DNA of 64,000 bases from an uncultured Lachnospiraceae bacterium (GCA_902493385.1 CABUPO010000002.1:124001-188000); one strand, 5' to 3'; positions 53,466 through 62,990 are shown, counted from the first letter of the stretch. Notes: a model not told the origin generated them from the letters alone. A program made the numbers and translations.

Positions 53466-54593
53466 ATGTTGGAACAGACAGATATTGATGATGTGCTTGA
53501 CGAGCTTTTGGATTATTTTATCCATGTTGAAAGGCAGACGCTTTTGCTTGTACAGCGCGGAATAAAGCCCAGAAAGGTATTATTGGAAGCGGCAGACCGG
53601 TATCTTGGTGAAAGAGAGCTTTCCAAAGAGGACCGAAAGATGATTATTAATCATTTCAGTAAATTCATATGGGGTTATTACATATTGGAGGAAGCTATTA
53701 ATGACCATGATATATCCGATATAAAAGTTCTTAGCACCGATAATGTCAGAATCAAGAGAAAGGGCAAAAGGATGGGATGCGACATCAGATTTCCGAGTAA
53801 TGCCGATTATAAAAGATTTGTATCTATGGCTGCTGTTAAGAATAAGACTAATCTGGCGGACGTTAATGCCATTCAGTCGTTTACTGATAAGGAGAGTAAT
53901 AAAGATTTTATTCTGCGGTTCAATATTTCTACAGAATTTGTTAATTCTACTAACGCGCCATATATGCATATCAGAAAAATTCCAAAGAACAAGCGTACCG
54001 TTAATGACCTTATTGAGCTTGGGATGCTTGACTGTGATAAGGCGGAGTATCTTACCTTCGCTGCAAGAGAATCAAGCGGTATATTGTTTGCCGGCAAAGG
54101 CGCCAGTGGAAAGACTACGCTTATGAATGCTCTGCTTGAGCATATACCTCATGATAAAAGTGGTCTTGTTATTCAGGAAAATGAAGAATTGTTCAGCAAC
54201 ACTCATCCGGATTTGATGTTTCAGCATATTGTGTCCGCACATGGCGAAGGAAAGATAAAGTATGATTTAAAGGATTTAAGCCGTAATGGACTTCTTACAG
54301 ACCTTGATTATTTTATTATAGGCGAGATAAAGGGCGGGGAAGCTCTGTATCTTCTTAATGCCGGTTATACAGGACACAGATGCTGGGCTTCCGTCCACGC
54401 CATGAGCAGCAGCGAAGCAATTGATAAGCTTGCAGATTATGTAAAGTACGAGAGCGACTATTCATTGAATGATATAAGAAAGATGCTTATGGGTATGAAA
54501 ACGATAGTATACATGAAGGATTTTTGTGTCAGAGAGATATCTGAGATAAAAGATTATAAAGGTGGTGAGCTTATATATGAGAGAGTCTTCTGA
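53466..54593 (+). CDS. tadA: Tad pilus assembly ATPase (CpaF/TadA)
   Basis: Hexameric secretion ATPase that powers Tad/Flp pilus assembly. 375 residues from ATG 53466: N-terminal domain, then Walker A GKGASGKTTL (about 210-219), IQENEELF, Walker B region DYFIIGEIKGGEA, and HRCWASVHAMSS. GGGAGG lies 12 bases before this ATG; the frame is open from GTG 53424, which would add 14 residues. First gene of a nine-gene operon with tight spacing. Confidence 0.92.
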   Translation: MLEQTDIDDVLDELLDYFIHVERQTLLLVQRGIKPRKVLLEAADRYLGERELSKEDRKMIINHFSKFIWGYYILEEAINDHDISDIKVLSTDNVRIKRKGKRMGCDIRFPSNADYKRFVSMAAVKNKTNLADVNAIQSFTDKESNKDFILRFNISTEFVNSTNAPYMHIRKIPKNKRTVNDLIELGMLDCDKAEYLTFAARESSGILFAGKGASGKTTLMNALLEHIPHDKSGLVIQENEELFSNTHPDLMFQHIVSAHGEGKIKYDLKDLSRNGLLTDLDYFIIGEIKGGEALYLLNAGYTGHRCWASVHAMSSSEAIDKLADYVKYESDYSLNDIRKMLMGMKTIVYMKDFCVREISEIKDYKGGELIYERVF

Positions 54594-55455
54594 CGGTAAT
54601 ACGAGCATATTTATCCAATGGCTTGACAGAAAGTATAAAAGAAGGCTTATAAAAGAGCGCAGAATCAGACAGACAACCGGGAATCACAGCGGGAAGTCAT
54701 TTTTGTACAAAGTGGACAGGATGCTTGATTACAGCGGAATACGTAATATGGCGGGAAGTATTAATGCGGAGATATATATTGTGCTTGTCGGCTCCACCGC
54801 TGTTTTGGCCGGAATATCTGCAATGATTACATTTCACAGTATATTTATTGCGATTTCTGCAGCAGTTATTATAATTTTGCTGTCTGGTATTATTCTGTAT
54901 ATTCTTTCTGGAATATATTATCGCCGTCTTGAAAATGATATTATGACGTTTCTTAATTTGGTTGAGAATTTCAGCAGGACAGATAATGATATAGTTCAGA
55001 TATTCAAAAAAGCTTTATTTTATCTTGAAGAGCCGTTAAAGGGACTGCTTTCTGAATTTTGTAATGAAGCGGAAAGCATGGGAGATACGGCTGCAGCGTT
55101 CAACAATCTTTCAGCAAGGATAGAGCATGCAAAATGCAGGGAGCTGTTTCGTAATCTTCAGGTTTGCTCGAAGTATGAAGCAAATTATGATGCGGTCATT
55201 AAGGATTGCCGGATGAGCATGATAGATTATCTCGCTGTTAAGGCCGATAGAAAAGCGATAATTAATAACGGCCGTGCAGAGATAGTAATTCTTATTATAA
55301 GCGCAGTTGGAATAATATTTTTGTTTTCTGAAATTACTTCTGATATGCGGGATATTCTCATCAACACATTTATAGGCAATGTCATTCTGTTTTATTGTTT
55401 TATAATACTGGTAATATGCATGGCAATGATGGTTTTTTTTGATAAAAGGGGTTGA
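54577..55455 (+). CDS. tadB: Tad pilus inner-membrane platform protein (TadB-like)
   Basis: 292 residues with two hydrophobic clusters (about 60-110 and 235-285) around a cytoplasmic helical domain resembling the type II secretion F domain (FLNLVENFSRTDNDIVQIFKKAL, ARIEHAKCRELFRNLQ). It overlaps tadA by 17 bases and has GGTGGTGAG upstream. The pair TadB/TadC forms the platform on which the ATPase acts. Confidence 0.8.
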   Translation: MRESSDGNTSIFIQWLDRKYKRRLIKERRIRQTTGNHSGKSFLYKVDRMLDYSGIRNMAGSINAEIYIVLVGSTAVLAGISAMITFHSIFIAISAAVIIILLSGIILYILSGIYYRRLENDIMTFLNLVENFSRTDNDIVQIFKKALFYLEEPLKGLLSEFCNEAESMGDTAAAFNNLSARIEHAKCRELFRNLQVCSKYEANYDAVIKDCRMSMIDYLAVKADRKAIINNGRAEIVILIISAVGIIFLFSEITSDMRDILINTFIGNVILFYCFIILVICMAMMVFFDKRG

Positions 55456-56123
55456 TGGCAGTTAAAGATAAAATAGCTGATTTTTTAAGAAGATATGGAG
55501 CAGAGTATATGTTTCCGGGCGTTACGCCTTTTAGATTTCTGATTGCCATGCTGCTGTCGGGAATTATATGCGGCGTAACAGGGTTTATGATTAATCCGTA
55601 TATTTTTGTGATTATCTTTATTGCAGGATTATGTATTCCGATTCTTATTATTGTCGTATCGAACAGTTCGGACAACGATGCAATGATACCTGATATCGAA
55701 AGCATATATGACATTCTCAGGATTCAGGCAAGGGCGGGTATATTTGTACAGGATTCGCTTATGGACTGTTATATGATGACGGGCAGCAGAAGACTTAAGT
55801 CAGCTCTTTTGGAGCTCTGTAATAAAATCAGTACCAAATGCACAATGGAAGAGGCTGTAAGTGAGTTTAATAAAAAATTTGCTAACAGGCATATTGACGT
55901 ATTATGTATCGTGCTTATCCAGTCTCAGACAAGCGGTAAAACAGTGCAGATACTTTCTGATATGAGCGAGCAGATACGGCAGGTCAGACATGCGTATTCG
56001 CTCAAAGAAAAGGCAAGGCTGGAAAGAAGAATCGAAGTTATAGAGCTTCTTATATTTATTGGAGTAATAGCTATAGGCATATATTCAATGGGAACAGAGA
56101 TTGCCAGCCTGTTAAATGATTAA
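55455..56123 (+). CDS. tadC: Tad pilus inner-membrane platform protein (TadC-like)
   Basis: 222 residues: two N-terminal membrane segments (about 22-65), a type II secretion F-type helical domain (IYDILRIQARAGIFVQDSLMDCYMM, LLELCNKI, FANRHIDVLCIVLIQSQTSGKTVQILSDMSEQIRQVRHAYSLKEKARLERR) and a final membrane segment. The ATG shares a base with the tadB stop (TGATG), so translation is coupled; a TTG at 55452 is an alternative. Confidence 0.85.
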   Translation: MAVKDKIADFLRRYGAEYMFPGVTPFRFLIAMLLSGIICGVTGFMINPYIFVIIFIAGLCIPILIIVVSNSSDNDAMIPDIESIYDILRIQARAGIFVQDSLMDCYMMTGSRRLKSALLELCNKISTKCTMEEAVSEFNKKFANRHIDVLCIVLIQSQTSGKTVQILSDMSEQIRQVRHAYSLKEKARLERRIEVIELLIFIGVIAIGIYSMGTEIASLLND

Positions 56124-56149
56124 ATTTATACATGAAAGGAAAAAACAAT

Positions 56150-56368
56150 ATGATTAAAAAACTTAAGAATTTTATTATTAACAAAAAAGAGTGCGCTTCA
56201 GATTTTGGATTAAGAAAATGCGGCGGCAAGGAAATCATTATGGAATTTGCATTAGGCGCGATAGCCGTTGTGCTTGCGGTTGTATTCAGGGAGCAGCTGG
56301 AGACGGTAATCCAAACAGTCGGAGGTTCGTTTGCCGAGAAGATAAGCGCATTATTTACCAGCCTGTAA
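56150..56368 (+). CDS. Flp-type pilin (Flp1-like)
   Basis: 72 residues: basic leader of about 26 residues, then GGKEIIMEFALGAIAVVLAVVFREQLETV, a hydrophobic helix with the E-F pair typical of type IVb prepilins, and a short tail GGSFAEKISALFTSL. Probably the major pilin, processed near the GGK by the peptidase encoded at 61013. Chosen ATG 56150 has AAAGGA upstream. Very small size suits Flp pilins. Confidence 0.82.
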   Translation: MIKKLKNFIINKKECASDFGLRKCGGKEIIMEFALGAIAVVLAVVFREQLETVIQTVGGSFAEKISALFTSL

Positions 56369-56399
56369 AATGCGGTATCAGTACGGAGGTGCGGTGCGT

Positions 56400-56810
56400 A
56401 TGAAGAACATAAAAAAACAAGGCGGAATTGCCAAAATGCTTCCGATATTTATTGGTTTGTTTGCGGCTTCGCTGCTGTCGGTAATGTATATAACGTATAT
56501 GAATTCCATAGAGACGCTTGAGAGAGCGAAGCAGATAGCAAGGCAGTATGTACTTAGAATGGAAGCTGACGGATACCTTACAGAAGAGGCCTGTAATGAG
56601 CTTGTTACTGATCTTATTAATATAGGCGGCGACAGAATTAATCTGTCTGGCACTACTATGGGTAAGTGTGAATACGGAACGACTATAAAGCTTTGTATAA
56701 GTATGAGGCTTCCAGTGGAAAGTATATCGGTTTTTAATATGTTTGATACGGACACGCAGATTATTTATAAAGATACGTTTATTGAAAAAAAGACTACGTC
56801 GAAGAATTAG
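56400..56810 (+). CDS. DUF4320-type Tad pseudopilin
   Basis: 136 residues: short basic N-terminus, one membrane helix (about 12-33; MLPIFIGLFAASLLSVMYITYM), then an extracytoplasmic domain with GGDRINLSG and a single Cys pair region (CEYGTTIKLC). Size and layout resemble DUF4320 proteins found in Firmicutes Tad loci. GGAGG lies 10 bases before ATG; GTG 56394 is a possible alternative start. Confidence 0.7.
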   Translation: MKNIKKQGGIAKMLPIFIGLFAASLLSVMYITYMNSIETLERAKQIARQYVLRMEADGYLTEEACNELVTDLINIGGDRINLSGTTMGKCEYGTTIKLCISMRLPVESISVFNMFDTDTQIIYKDTFIEKKTTSKN

Positions 56811-56818
56811 GAGGTCTT

Positions 56819-57364
56819 ATGGAGAGAGTTAAAACCGGAGGGGTAGAATATTTAAGCGCATATATGATGATTACGATTACTGGAATAATAATGCTTTTTT
56901 CATATTCTGCAAGGGAAATAAGGCATTATCAGAGTCTTGCCAGAGACAGTATTGACAGTGCGTGCCTTTCAGCCGCTCTGATAGACCTTGATGAGTATTC
57001 CAAAGGCCGGTTTATTTATATAAGTAATTGTAATAAAAGCTTTGACGTGTTTCTTGAAACTCTTAAAAGTAATATGAATCTTAATAATGATTTTACTCCG
57101 TCTGGCAGAAGTATATATGACAGAGTAGTTGTATATGATTACACTGTTTTCAACATTGCTGAGGGAACTCTTACAAGCTGCAGCTTTAGAACGGGAGAGC
57201 CCGTATATAAGAGTGAGAATTATGATAAAGACGAAACTACTCCTGACGGAACTCCTATAGTTTCTTCTACTATATATGCTGATATAGGAATGAATGTGAA
57301 GACTTTGTTTGGAATAGAACGTCATGTGCATGTAAGAACCTCAGTAGATGTTGTTAACAACTGA
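56819..57364 (+). CDS. TadE-like pseudopilin
   Basis: 181 residues: N-terminal membrane helix (about 10-30) preceded by GGVEYLSAY, recalling the G-x-x-E pseudopilin start, then a mostly beta extracytoplasmic domain (SACLSAALIDLDEYSKG; ending FGIERHVHVRTSVDVVNN). Likely a minor pilin that primes or caps the Tad pilus. AGGAGG precedes ATG. Confidence 0.65.
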   Translation: MERVKTGGVEYLSAYMMITITGIIMLFSYSAREIRHYQSLARDSIDSACLSAALIDLDEYSKGRFIYISNCNKSFDVFLETLKSNMNLNNDFTPSGRSIYDRVVVYDYTVFNIAEGTLTSCSFRTGEPVYKSENYDKDETTPDGTPIVSSTIYADIGMNVKTLFGIERHVHVRTSVDVVNN

Positions 57365-57379
57365 AAGGTAAGGTGGCAT

Positions 57380-58012
57380 ATGAGAAGAAAAAAAGGTACT
57401 GCCAAATTAATGCTTATTGCCATTTTTGGTATAGCTGTATGTGTCTTTATGGTTGTTTTTGTTTTCAAGGGAGAAAAAGATAATGTTATAACATGTATAT
57501 CTGAAATTAACAGGGGAACGACAATAACTGAAGATAACATCGACAATATGTTTGCGGTTAAAAGCTCAGATGATTCAATAAGGCCGTCAGATGCGGTGAC
57601 GGATAAAGAGAGTGTAATAGGAAAAACATTTAAATATAACGTGTCAGCCGGAACTATACTGGCGGATGGAATGCTTGCAGATGCTGACAGCATAGGCGTT
57701 TTGATGAATAATCCGGTGGTTGCAGGCATAAAGGCGACGGACATATCCCAGTTTGTAGGAGGTATTGTAAGAAAAGGGGATTATATAGACATTTCTGTTA
57801 TCGATAAGAGTACCGGAGAGTGTATTAATGTTATGAATTCGGTATATGTAACCGGTGCATATAATTCAGATGGAACAGAGATAGAGGATGGTGAAGGGTG
57901 TGCAATGCTTCTTAATATTCTAATAGAAAAGGAGAGCGAAAGTTATCTTAATACAATGTTGTCTTTGGGCACAATAAGGTTATGCAGGCTGGAAAGAGGT
58001 GGAAATGGGTAA
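57380..58012 (+). CDS. cpaB: CpaB/RcpC-like SAF-domain pilus assembly protein
   Basis: 210 residues: N-terminal membrane anchor (about 9-28), SAF domain (EINRGTTITEDNIDNMFAVK, GKTFKYNVSAGTILADGML) and a C-terminal RcpC-like domain (NNPVVAGIKATDISQFVGGIVRKGDYIDISVID). In Gram-negatives this protein acts at the periplasm; in Gram-positives it probably positions the pilus at the membrane or wall. It overlaps the next gene by 8 bases. Confidence 0.85.
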   Translation: MRRKKGTAKLMLIAIFGIAVCVFMVVFVFKGEKDNVITCISEINRGTTITEDNIDNMFAVKSSDDSIRPSDAVTDKESVIGKTFKYNVSAGTILADGMLADADSIGVLMNNPVVAGIKATDISQFVGGIVRKGDYIDISVIDKSTGECINVMNSVYVTGAYNSDGTEIEDGEGCAMLLNILIEKESESYLNTMLSLGTIRLCRLERGGNG

Positions 58013-61000
58013 AAAAATTATAATAATAAGCATTTTTCTGCTTGCGGTATTTAGCGCTTCGTCGAATATTTATGCAGGAACATATGATAATGCGTATTCA
58101 TATTATAAGAAATATGGTGATGAACAGGACAGCCCTGCAAGGTATAGAGAGGATGACGGATACATATATTTCTGCTCGCGTGGACTTACGGCGTCTAACT
58201 CAACAAGGTATAAAACAGTTGGATATACGATTACTATTAACGTAGGCGGAAAAACTGACAGAATTGAAGTAATGCTTGGAGGAACATATGTAAAGGAAGT
58301 ATCGGAGGTAAAGAAGGATTCTTATACATATGTGTTAAGAAAAGCAAAGCTCAGCAGGATTCTTGCATTATTTAGCGGGAACAGCAGGATAACGTGGAAT
58401 GAAGTATACAGAAATAAAAATATATATACATTTGACGCAATAATGACTGTTGTGGAAGGTGACAGACAGCTTTGCGGAAGAATAAAAGAATCTGATGACG
58501 GCAGAACAATATCAGCGTCTGATAACAGCTATCTTTTCAGGACGGCTTCGGGAATAAAGGCGGCGCGTAAGTGGAAAAGGCCTGATGATTTGGACAGCTT
58601 CTTTAAAAAAAGCGTTGTTTTTCCTTCTAATAATTACATTGCAACAAGAAATATATATGCTAACGGCGCTAATGTATATAATACGGAAGGAGTTTATTAT
58701 GTAAAAAGCGGCGCTGATGTTAATGTAGCGTTTGAGTCATATTTTCACGATATGGATGCAGCGAACAGAGTGTTTCATCCAAACTATAATATTTACGGAG
58801 TTACCGGGTGGGGAGATGACCAGAAATATTATACTATGCAGAAAAGAATCGGAAGCAATGCTGCGTATTCCGGTATAATAAAGGATGGAACAACTTCTGA
58901 TAAGCCGCTTACATTGAAGGGAACGGTATATAATCAGACAACAGTCTATAGTGACTGTAATTATGCATTTGCCAGCATGGTATCGTTCGGGTTTAATGTG
59001 CCGGATGGCAGAACTATATATGTTAAGCCTGAAGGACGCGTTTATTATAATTATACATACCCTGATACACTTAATGATACTGATTATCTGTGCGATAAAA
59101 GTAAAGACGATAGTATGATAAGCCTGATGTCGGACGGAAAAGGACCTGATGTATATATTCCGGATTATATATCTTCGATAGGGGCAGGATATATTCCGGT
59201 TTCTGCATATGACAGTGGTTCGGGAGTTAGAAATATTGCCGTGTGCAGAAGTGACGGAGCTGTAATTTCTGAGCTTAATTATACCGGAAGAAATACTATG
59301 ATTTCGTCTGAAAAGGATTTTTACATAAAGCCTGAAAAAGGATATGACTATTATATAAGAGCAGTTGATAATGTAGGAAATGTAACTTATTCGGACAAGC
59401 TGGTGTTTCTGATTCCGGCGGCACATATTGTAGATGCAGTTATAACAGGTGATAATAACGGTTTTAATGCTTCCAATATTACGGCTGACGTTTATGGAGG
59501 CAGCTCGGAAATTGCATCGCTTGTAATTATGTCTGAGGATACTGATAATCCTGCAAAGCAGAGAATATTATTTGCTAATCAGGATGTTATGAGCCATACG
59601 CTTCCACACGGCCTTTATAATTACAGATATTCTCTTAATCCAATGGATATAGTAAAGAATATGCCGGATGGATATTATATGATAGACGTAATATCAGGCG
59701 GAATGTATGTAGAGTCAAAACCTGTACGTCTTACGCTTAAAAAGGATACAACTAAACCTGTAATTAAGGTGATGAGTTCTTTTGATGATAATAAATGGTA
59801 CCGTAACAGCTTAAATTTGAATATTGCTGCAAAGGATAATTACAGCGGCATATATTCAGTTGGAGTAAAGGTTAACCGAGAGGAATTGTCAGGCAAAACG
59901 TCGTTTAATCCTGAAACAGTGACAATTAACGGAAGCTACAGTATAAAAAGCGAAGGCGTTAATATGATTAGCATCGGAGCGGATGATGCGGCTGGAAATC
60001 ATTCATACGTTATAAGACATTACAGGCTTGACAGCACTCCACCGGATGTGATTTATTCAGATGCATTTACAGGACTTAACGTCAGCAATAATAACTGGCT
60101 CAGTAAGGAAGCAATGTATAGCAGTATATATGCTTATGATGAATTGAGCGGACTCAGTAAAACGTCAAAAATATGTTTATATGAGATAAAAGACGGGGTT
60201 AAGAGAAAAGTGGATTTTAATACTCCTCTTGTAATGGAATGCGCTGATTCTAAAAATGGTGTGATTAATTTTACCGATGCTTTTGTAGATACGCTTGACA
60301 GCTCAAGAAATCACTATATAGTTCAAATAAGTGATGTAGCTGGAAACACAGTCGATACTGACTTATATGTTAATTTGGATTTTGATATGCCTTATGCTGA
60401 TATTATGTGCGGCAACGGCTGGGATAGGACGGAGCTGAAAGGTAATGTGTGTGTTAAGGATGATGATTCAGGAGTGTATTCTATAGAAGTGTACAGAGAT
60501 GGAATGCTTGTAGACTCATATTATAATGTAAACAGTATGAGACGTATAATATATGTAGATCAATCTGAATATAAGGGCAGGTCTCCTGTTATATATATTA
60601 AAATGACTGACTATGCCGGAAACGTTTCCGATTATGCCCTTGCAACCGAGAAAAGCGCTATATTGTTGAATGCTGATATAATTCGTATAGACGGGAGAAA
60701 AGAAGCGGTTTTTCGTGCAGGGGAACGTGGTATTTTAAGAATACGGTACAGCGGAGACGCAGATGTCTTAAAAGTATTTTATCCTGAAAATATGGCTGCG
60801 CTTAATCCTTCGCTTAACAAAGAATATGATGTGTCAGGAAAAGCTTCATTAAATATCAGCACAGGGTTTATTGTTCCTGTAGGAACAGATGAAGGGCCTT
60901 ATCATGTGACGGTGAAAGCTTATAAAGGAAATGACGAATATACGGTTTACCCTGCATTTGAGGTGTATGGCTGTGTAACAGAGCAGTTCCGTACAAGGTT

Positions 61001-61016
61001 AAGGAGAACAAAATGA
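58005..61016 (+). CDS. Large secreted Ig-repeat surface protein embedded in the Tad locus
   Basis: 1003 residues from ATG 58005 (AAAGAGG upstream). Signal peptide (about 1-25, ending NIYAG), a Tyr-rich N-terminal region (to about 385) without recognised domain, then a chain of Ig-like beta units, four of which end in a D-x2-GN motif: DNVGN (about 451), DDAAGN (659), SDVAGN (777), TDYAGN (869). A last beta domain follows. No LPXTG or C-terminal anchor is present, so it may be held by the pilus or wall. Its placement between cpaB and the prepilin peptidase suggests a pilus-tip or surface adhesin. Confidence 0.8.
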   Translation: MGKKIIIISIFLLAVFSASSNIYAGTYDNAYSYYKKYGDEQDSPARYREDDGYIYFCSRGLTASNSTRYKTVGYTITINVGGKTDRIEVMLGGTYVKEVSEVKKDSYTYVLRKAKLSRILALFSGNSRITWNEVYRNKNIYTFDAIMTVVEGDRQLCGRIKESDDGRTISASDNSYLFRTASGIKAARKWKRPDDLDSFFKKSVVFPSNNYIATRNIYANGANVYNTEGVYYVKSGADVNVAFESYFHDMDAANRVFHPNYNIYGVTGWGDDQKYYTMQKRIGSNAAYSGIIKDGTTSDKPLTLKGTVYNQTTVYSDCNYAFASMVSFGFNVPDGRTIYVKPEGRVYYNYTYPDTLNDTDYLCDKSKDDSMISLMSDGKGPDVYIPDYISSIGAGYIPVSAYDSGSGVRNIAVCRSDGAVISELNYTGRNTMISSEKDFYIKPEKGYDYYIRAVDNVGNVTYSDKLVFLIPAAHIVDAVITGDNNGFNASNITADVYGGSSEIASLVIMSEDTDNPAKQRILFANQDVMSHTLPHGLYNYRYSLNPMDIVKNMPDGYYMIDVISGGMYVESKPVRLTLKKDTTKPVIKVMSSFDDNKWYRNSLNLNIAAKDNYSGIYSVGVKVNREELSGKTSFNPETVTINGSYSIKSEGVNMISIGADDAAGNHSYVIRHYRLDSTPPDVIYSDAFTGLNVSNNNWLSKEAMYSSIYAYDELSGLSKTSKICLYEIKDGVKRKVDFNTPLVMECADSKNGVINFTDAFVDTLDSSRNHYIVQISDVAGNTVDTDLYVNLDFDMPYADIMCGNGWDRTELKGNVCVKDDDSGVYSIEVYRDGMLVDSYYNVNSMRRIIYVDQSEYKGRSPVIYIKMTDYAGNVSDYALATEKSAILLNADIIRIDGRKEAVFRAGERGILRIRYSGDADVLKVFYPENMAALNPSLNKEYDVSGKASLNISTGFIVPVGTDEGPYHVTVKAYKGNDEYTVYPAFEVYGCVTEQFRTRLRRTK

Positions 61017-61666
61017 TTGGTTTGTTATATAATCTTGCAGAGGCAAAAAAGATAGTTAATAAAAACAGCATGATGAAATGGATGTATATATATTCGGCAG
61101 TTAAGCTTGCCGCTGTGGTTATAGCGGCGTTTACCTCGAATTATTACGCAGCAGTATATATTCTGTATCTGATGTGGCTTATGGTAATGGCTTATGTAGA
61201 TTACTATACGGGATATGTATATGTAAAAATGGAATATGCGGTTATGGTTCCGGAGCTTTTATGTATCCTCTGCCTGATGTGTTCGCAGAATAGTAAAGAA
61301 TATATTGAAGCGACGGCAGTATCGGTCTGCATGGTTTCAGTTTTGTTGAAAGTCAGTTCAAAGGCAGGATGGTTTGGAGAAGGAGACTGTGACGTACTAA
61401 TATGCAGTTCAGTATTTTTATCGACAGGAACAGCTTTATATAGTGAAGGCGCAGCAGAGGCTGTTCACATTATTATGGACAGTATGGTTGTCAATATGCT
61501 GTATATATCAATTTCAGGTTTCCTGTTTTTGTTAAGGTATATTAAAAGCGTTAAATTAAAGACGTTTTCGTTGAAAGCGCGAAAGCCTTTCATTCCAAGC
61601 ATCTATATGACAGGCGTAGTTTTTTTGCTGTATTTCATATGCTTAGATAGTTCTGTTCATATTTAA
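61013..61666 (+). CDS. cpaA: A24-family prepilin peptidase (CpaA/TadV-like)
   Basis: 217 residues with six or so membrane segments. Catalytic aspartates are expected in AYVDYYTGY (about 63) and GEGDCDV (about 123), the GxGD-type motif of type IV prepilin peptidases. The ATG overlaps the stop of the preceding gene (ATGA). It would process the Flp pilin and pseudopilins. It closes the Tad operon. Confidence 0.85.
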   Translation: MIGLLYNLAEAKKIVNKNSMMKWMYIYSAVKLAAVVIAAFTSNYYAAVYILYLMWLMVMAYVDYYTGYVYVKMEYAVMVPELLCILCLMCSQNSKEYIEATAVSVCMVSVLLKVSSKAGWFGEGDCDVLICSSVFLSTGTALYSEGAAEAVHIIMDSMVVNMLYISISGFLFLLRYIKSVKLKTFSLKARKPFIPSIYMTGVVFLLYFICLDSSVHI

Positions 61667-61721
61667 ATACTGTATATCGAAATACAAGACAATATGTCAA
61701 AAAAAATAATATATTAAATCA

Positions 61722-61750
61722 TTGAACACGTTATTAATGGGGTATATGAT
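61722..61750 (+). promoter_or_regulatory. Sigma-A promoter of the 366-residue secreted protein
   Basis: -35 TTGAAC (61722-61727), 17-bp spacer, -10 TATGAT (61745-61750), start near 61757, with GAGGAGG before the ATG at 61786. Confidence 0.7.
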
Positions 61751-61785
61751 AATTAAAAATATTATATATTCAGAGGAGGTATATT

Positions 61786-62886
61786 ATGAAACGTTTTATT
61801 AAGCAGGGGATAGCTGCGGCTTTATGTGCTGCTATGGTTATTTCATTTGCGCCGGTAAGCGGGAGTAATGCTGCAAAGAAAGCGAAGATTAGTAAAAAAG
61901 TATCGGTTTCTGTAGGCAGTACAACAACTATCAAAGTAAAAAATGCAAGTAAGAAGGCAAAGGTGTCATGGAAAACAAGTAAGGCAGCAGTTGCAAAGAT
62001 TACTAAAAAGGTATCTAAAGGCAAAAAAGCAAGCGTTACCATTATGGGCGTATCAGAAGGCACTGCAAAAGTGACTGGTACATACAAGCTTGGAAATAAA
62101 AAGCTTAAGCTTACATGTAAAGTTACGGTAACTGCACAGAACACTGTTCCAGCTGCAGAAACGGCGGCTCCTGTTGTACAGATTACAGGACAGCCGACAC
62201 AGCCTGCATTAACAGAAGCTCCGTTAAATACGGATGCACCTGCAACAACAGAACCGACGGCAAAGCCTACCAGAACGCCTAGAGTTACTAAGGAGCCTAC
62301 TCCTGTTCCTACTCCAAAGTATGAAAAACCGGATGTTACGGCAGAGCCTGTTGTAAAAGTTCCTCTTACTGAGGGTTCAAATTCGTTTTTTAATGAAGGA
62401 ACGGAAGAAAATGCAGAAGTTATATATAATGCCGATGGAACAATGACGGTTAAGTTTAAGACCCAGTGGGCTGCGCTTAACTTCCTTCTTCCTGATAATG
62501 CACAGAATTACTACAGTGAATATAAGTCGGCAGTATTGACATATAAGAGTGAAGGTACTTTGGCACAGAATGAAGAGGGCAATGCTAATGACCTTGGTCA
62601 TGCGTTGTTTGATTCGGAATGGGATCCAACGGGCGCTGACGCCGCCGCAGGAAAGCATCCTGACTGGGGTAAGAAGGTATCGGCATCATCAGAATACGTG
62701 ACGAAGGTATTTAATGTAACAGGCGAGTGCGTGGGAGATTGTATTCGCGGATTGCAGATATTTAATCCAAATGAGATGGGTGAAGGCGACACAATAACTA
62801 TTACAATCAAGTCGATTTACTTTTATAATGAAGAAAAGGCTGAGGATTTTGTTCCGGACGAGGAAGTAACGCCGCCCGCAGAATAA
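61786..62886 (+). CDS. Secreted protein: Ig-like module, Thr/Pro linker, putative carbohydrate-binding domain
   Basis: 366 residues: signal peptide (about 1-29), lysine-rich Ig-like module (about 30-118; KAAVAKITKKV, GVSEGTAKVTGTYK), a long Pro/Thr/Glu linker (about 120-192) and a C-terminal domain (about 195-352) with NFLLPDNAQNYY, LGHALFDSEWDPTG and a terminal SIYFYN strand, which looks like a CBM-type beta-sandwich. No catalytic motif seen; it may be a stand-alone polysaccharide-binding protein. Own promoter and terminator. Confidence 0.75.
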   Translation: MKRFIKQGIAAALCAAMVISFAPVSGSNAAKKAKISKKVSVSVGSTTTIKVKNASKKAKVSWKTSKAAVAKITKKVSKGKKASVTIMGVSEGTAKVTGTYKLGNKKLKLTCKVTVTAQNTVPAAETAAPVVQITGQPTQPALTEAPLNTDAPATTEPTAKPTRTPRVTKEPTPVPTPKYEKPDVTAEPVVKVPLTEGSNSFFNEGTEENAEVIYNADGTMTVKFKTQWAALNFLLPDNAQNYYSEYKSAVLTYKSEGTLAQNEEGNANDLGHALFDSEWDPTGADAAAGKHPDWGKKVSASSEYVTKVFNVTGECVGDCIRGLQIFNPNEMGEGDTITITIKSIYFYNEEKAEDFVPDEEVTPPAE

Positions 62887-62949
62887 CAGTCAGAAAGCAT
62901 ATGCGGCGCTTATATAATGAAGCCTGACGCAATAATGCAATTTACGATT

Positions 62950-62990
62950 AGGCGGCGCAGCCCTGACATAAAGGCTATGCCGTCTTTTTG
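62950..62990 (+). terminator. Rho-independent terminator after the 366-residue gene
   Basis: AGGCGGCGCAGCC (62950-62962) pairs with GGCTATGCCGTCT (62973-62985) with one mismatch and G-T pairs, followed by TTTTTG. The remaining ~180 bases to the flavodoxin gene show only an AT-rich presumed promoter region. Confidence 0.85.

Noticed and set aside
58737..59426. Minus-strand frame of 229 codons inside the large Tad-locus protein
   Set aside because: Antisense of a Tyr/Asn-rich gene, giving an Ile/Ser/Arg-rich product without motif, promoter or ribosome site.
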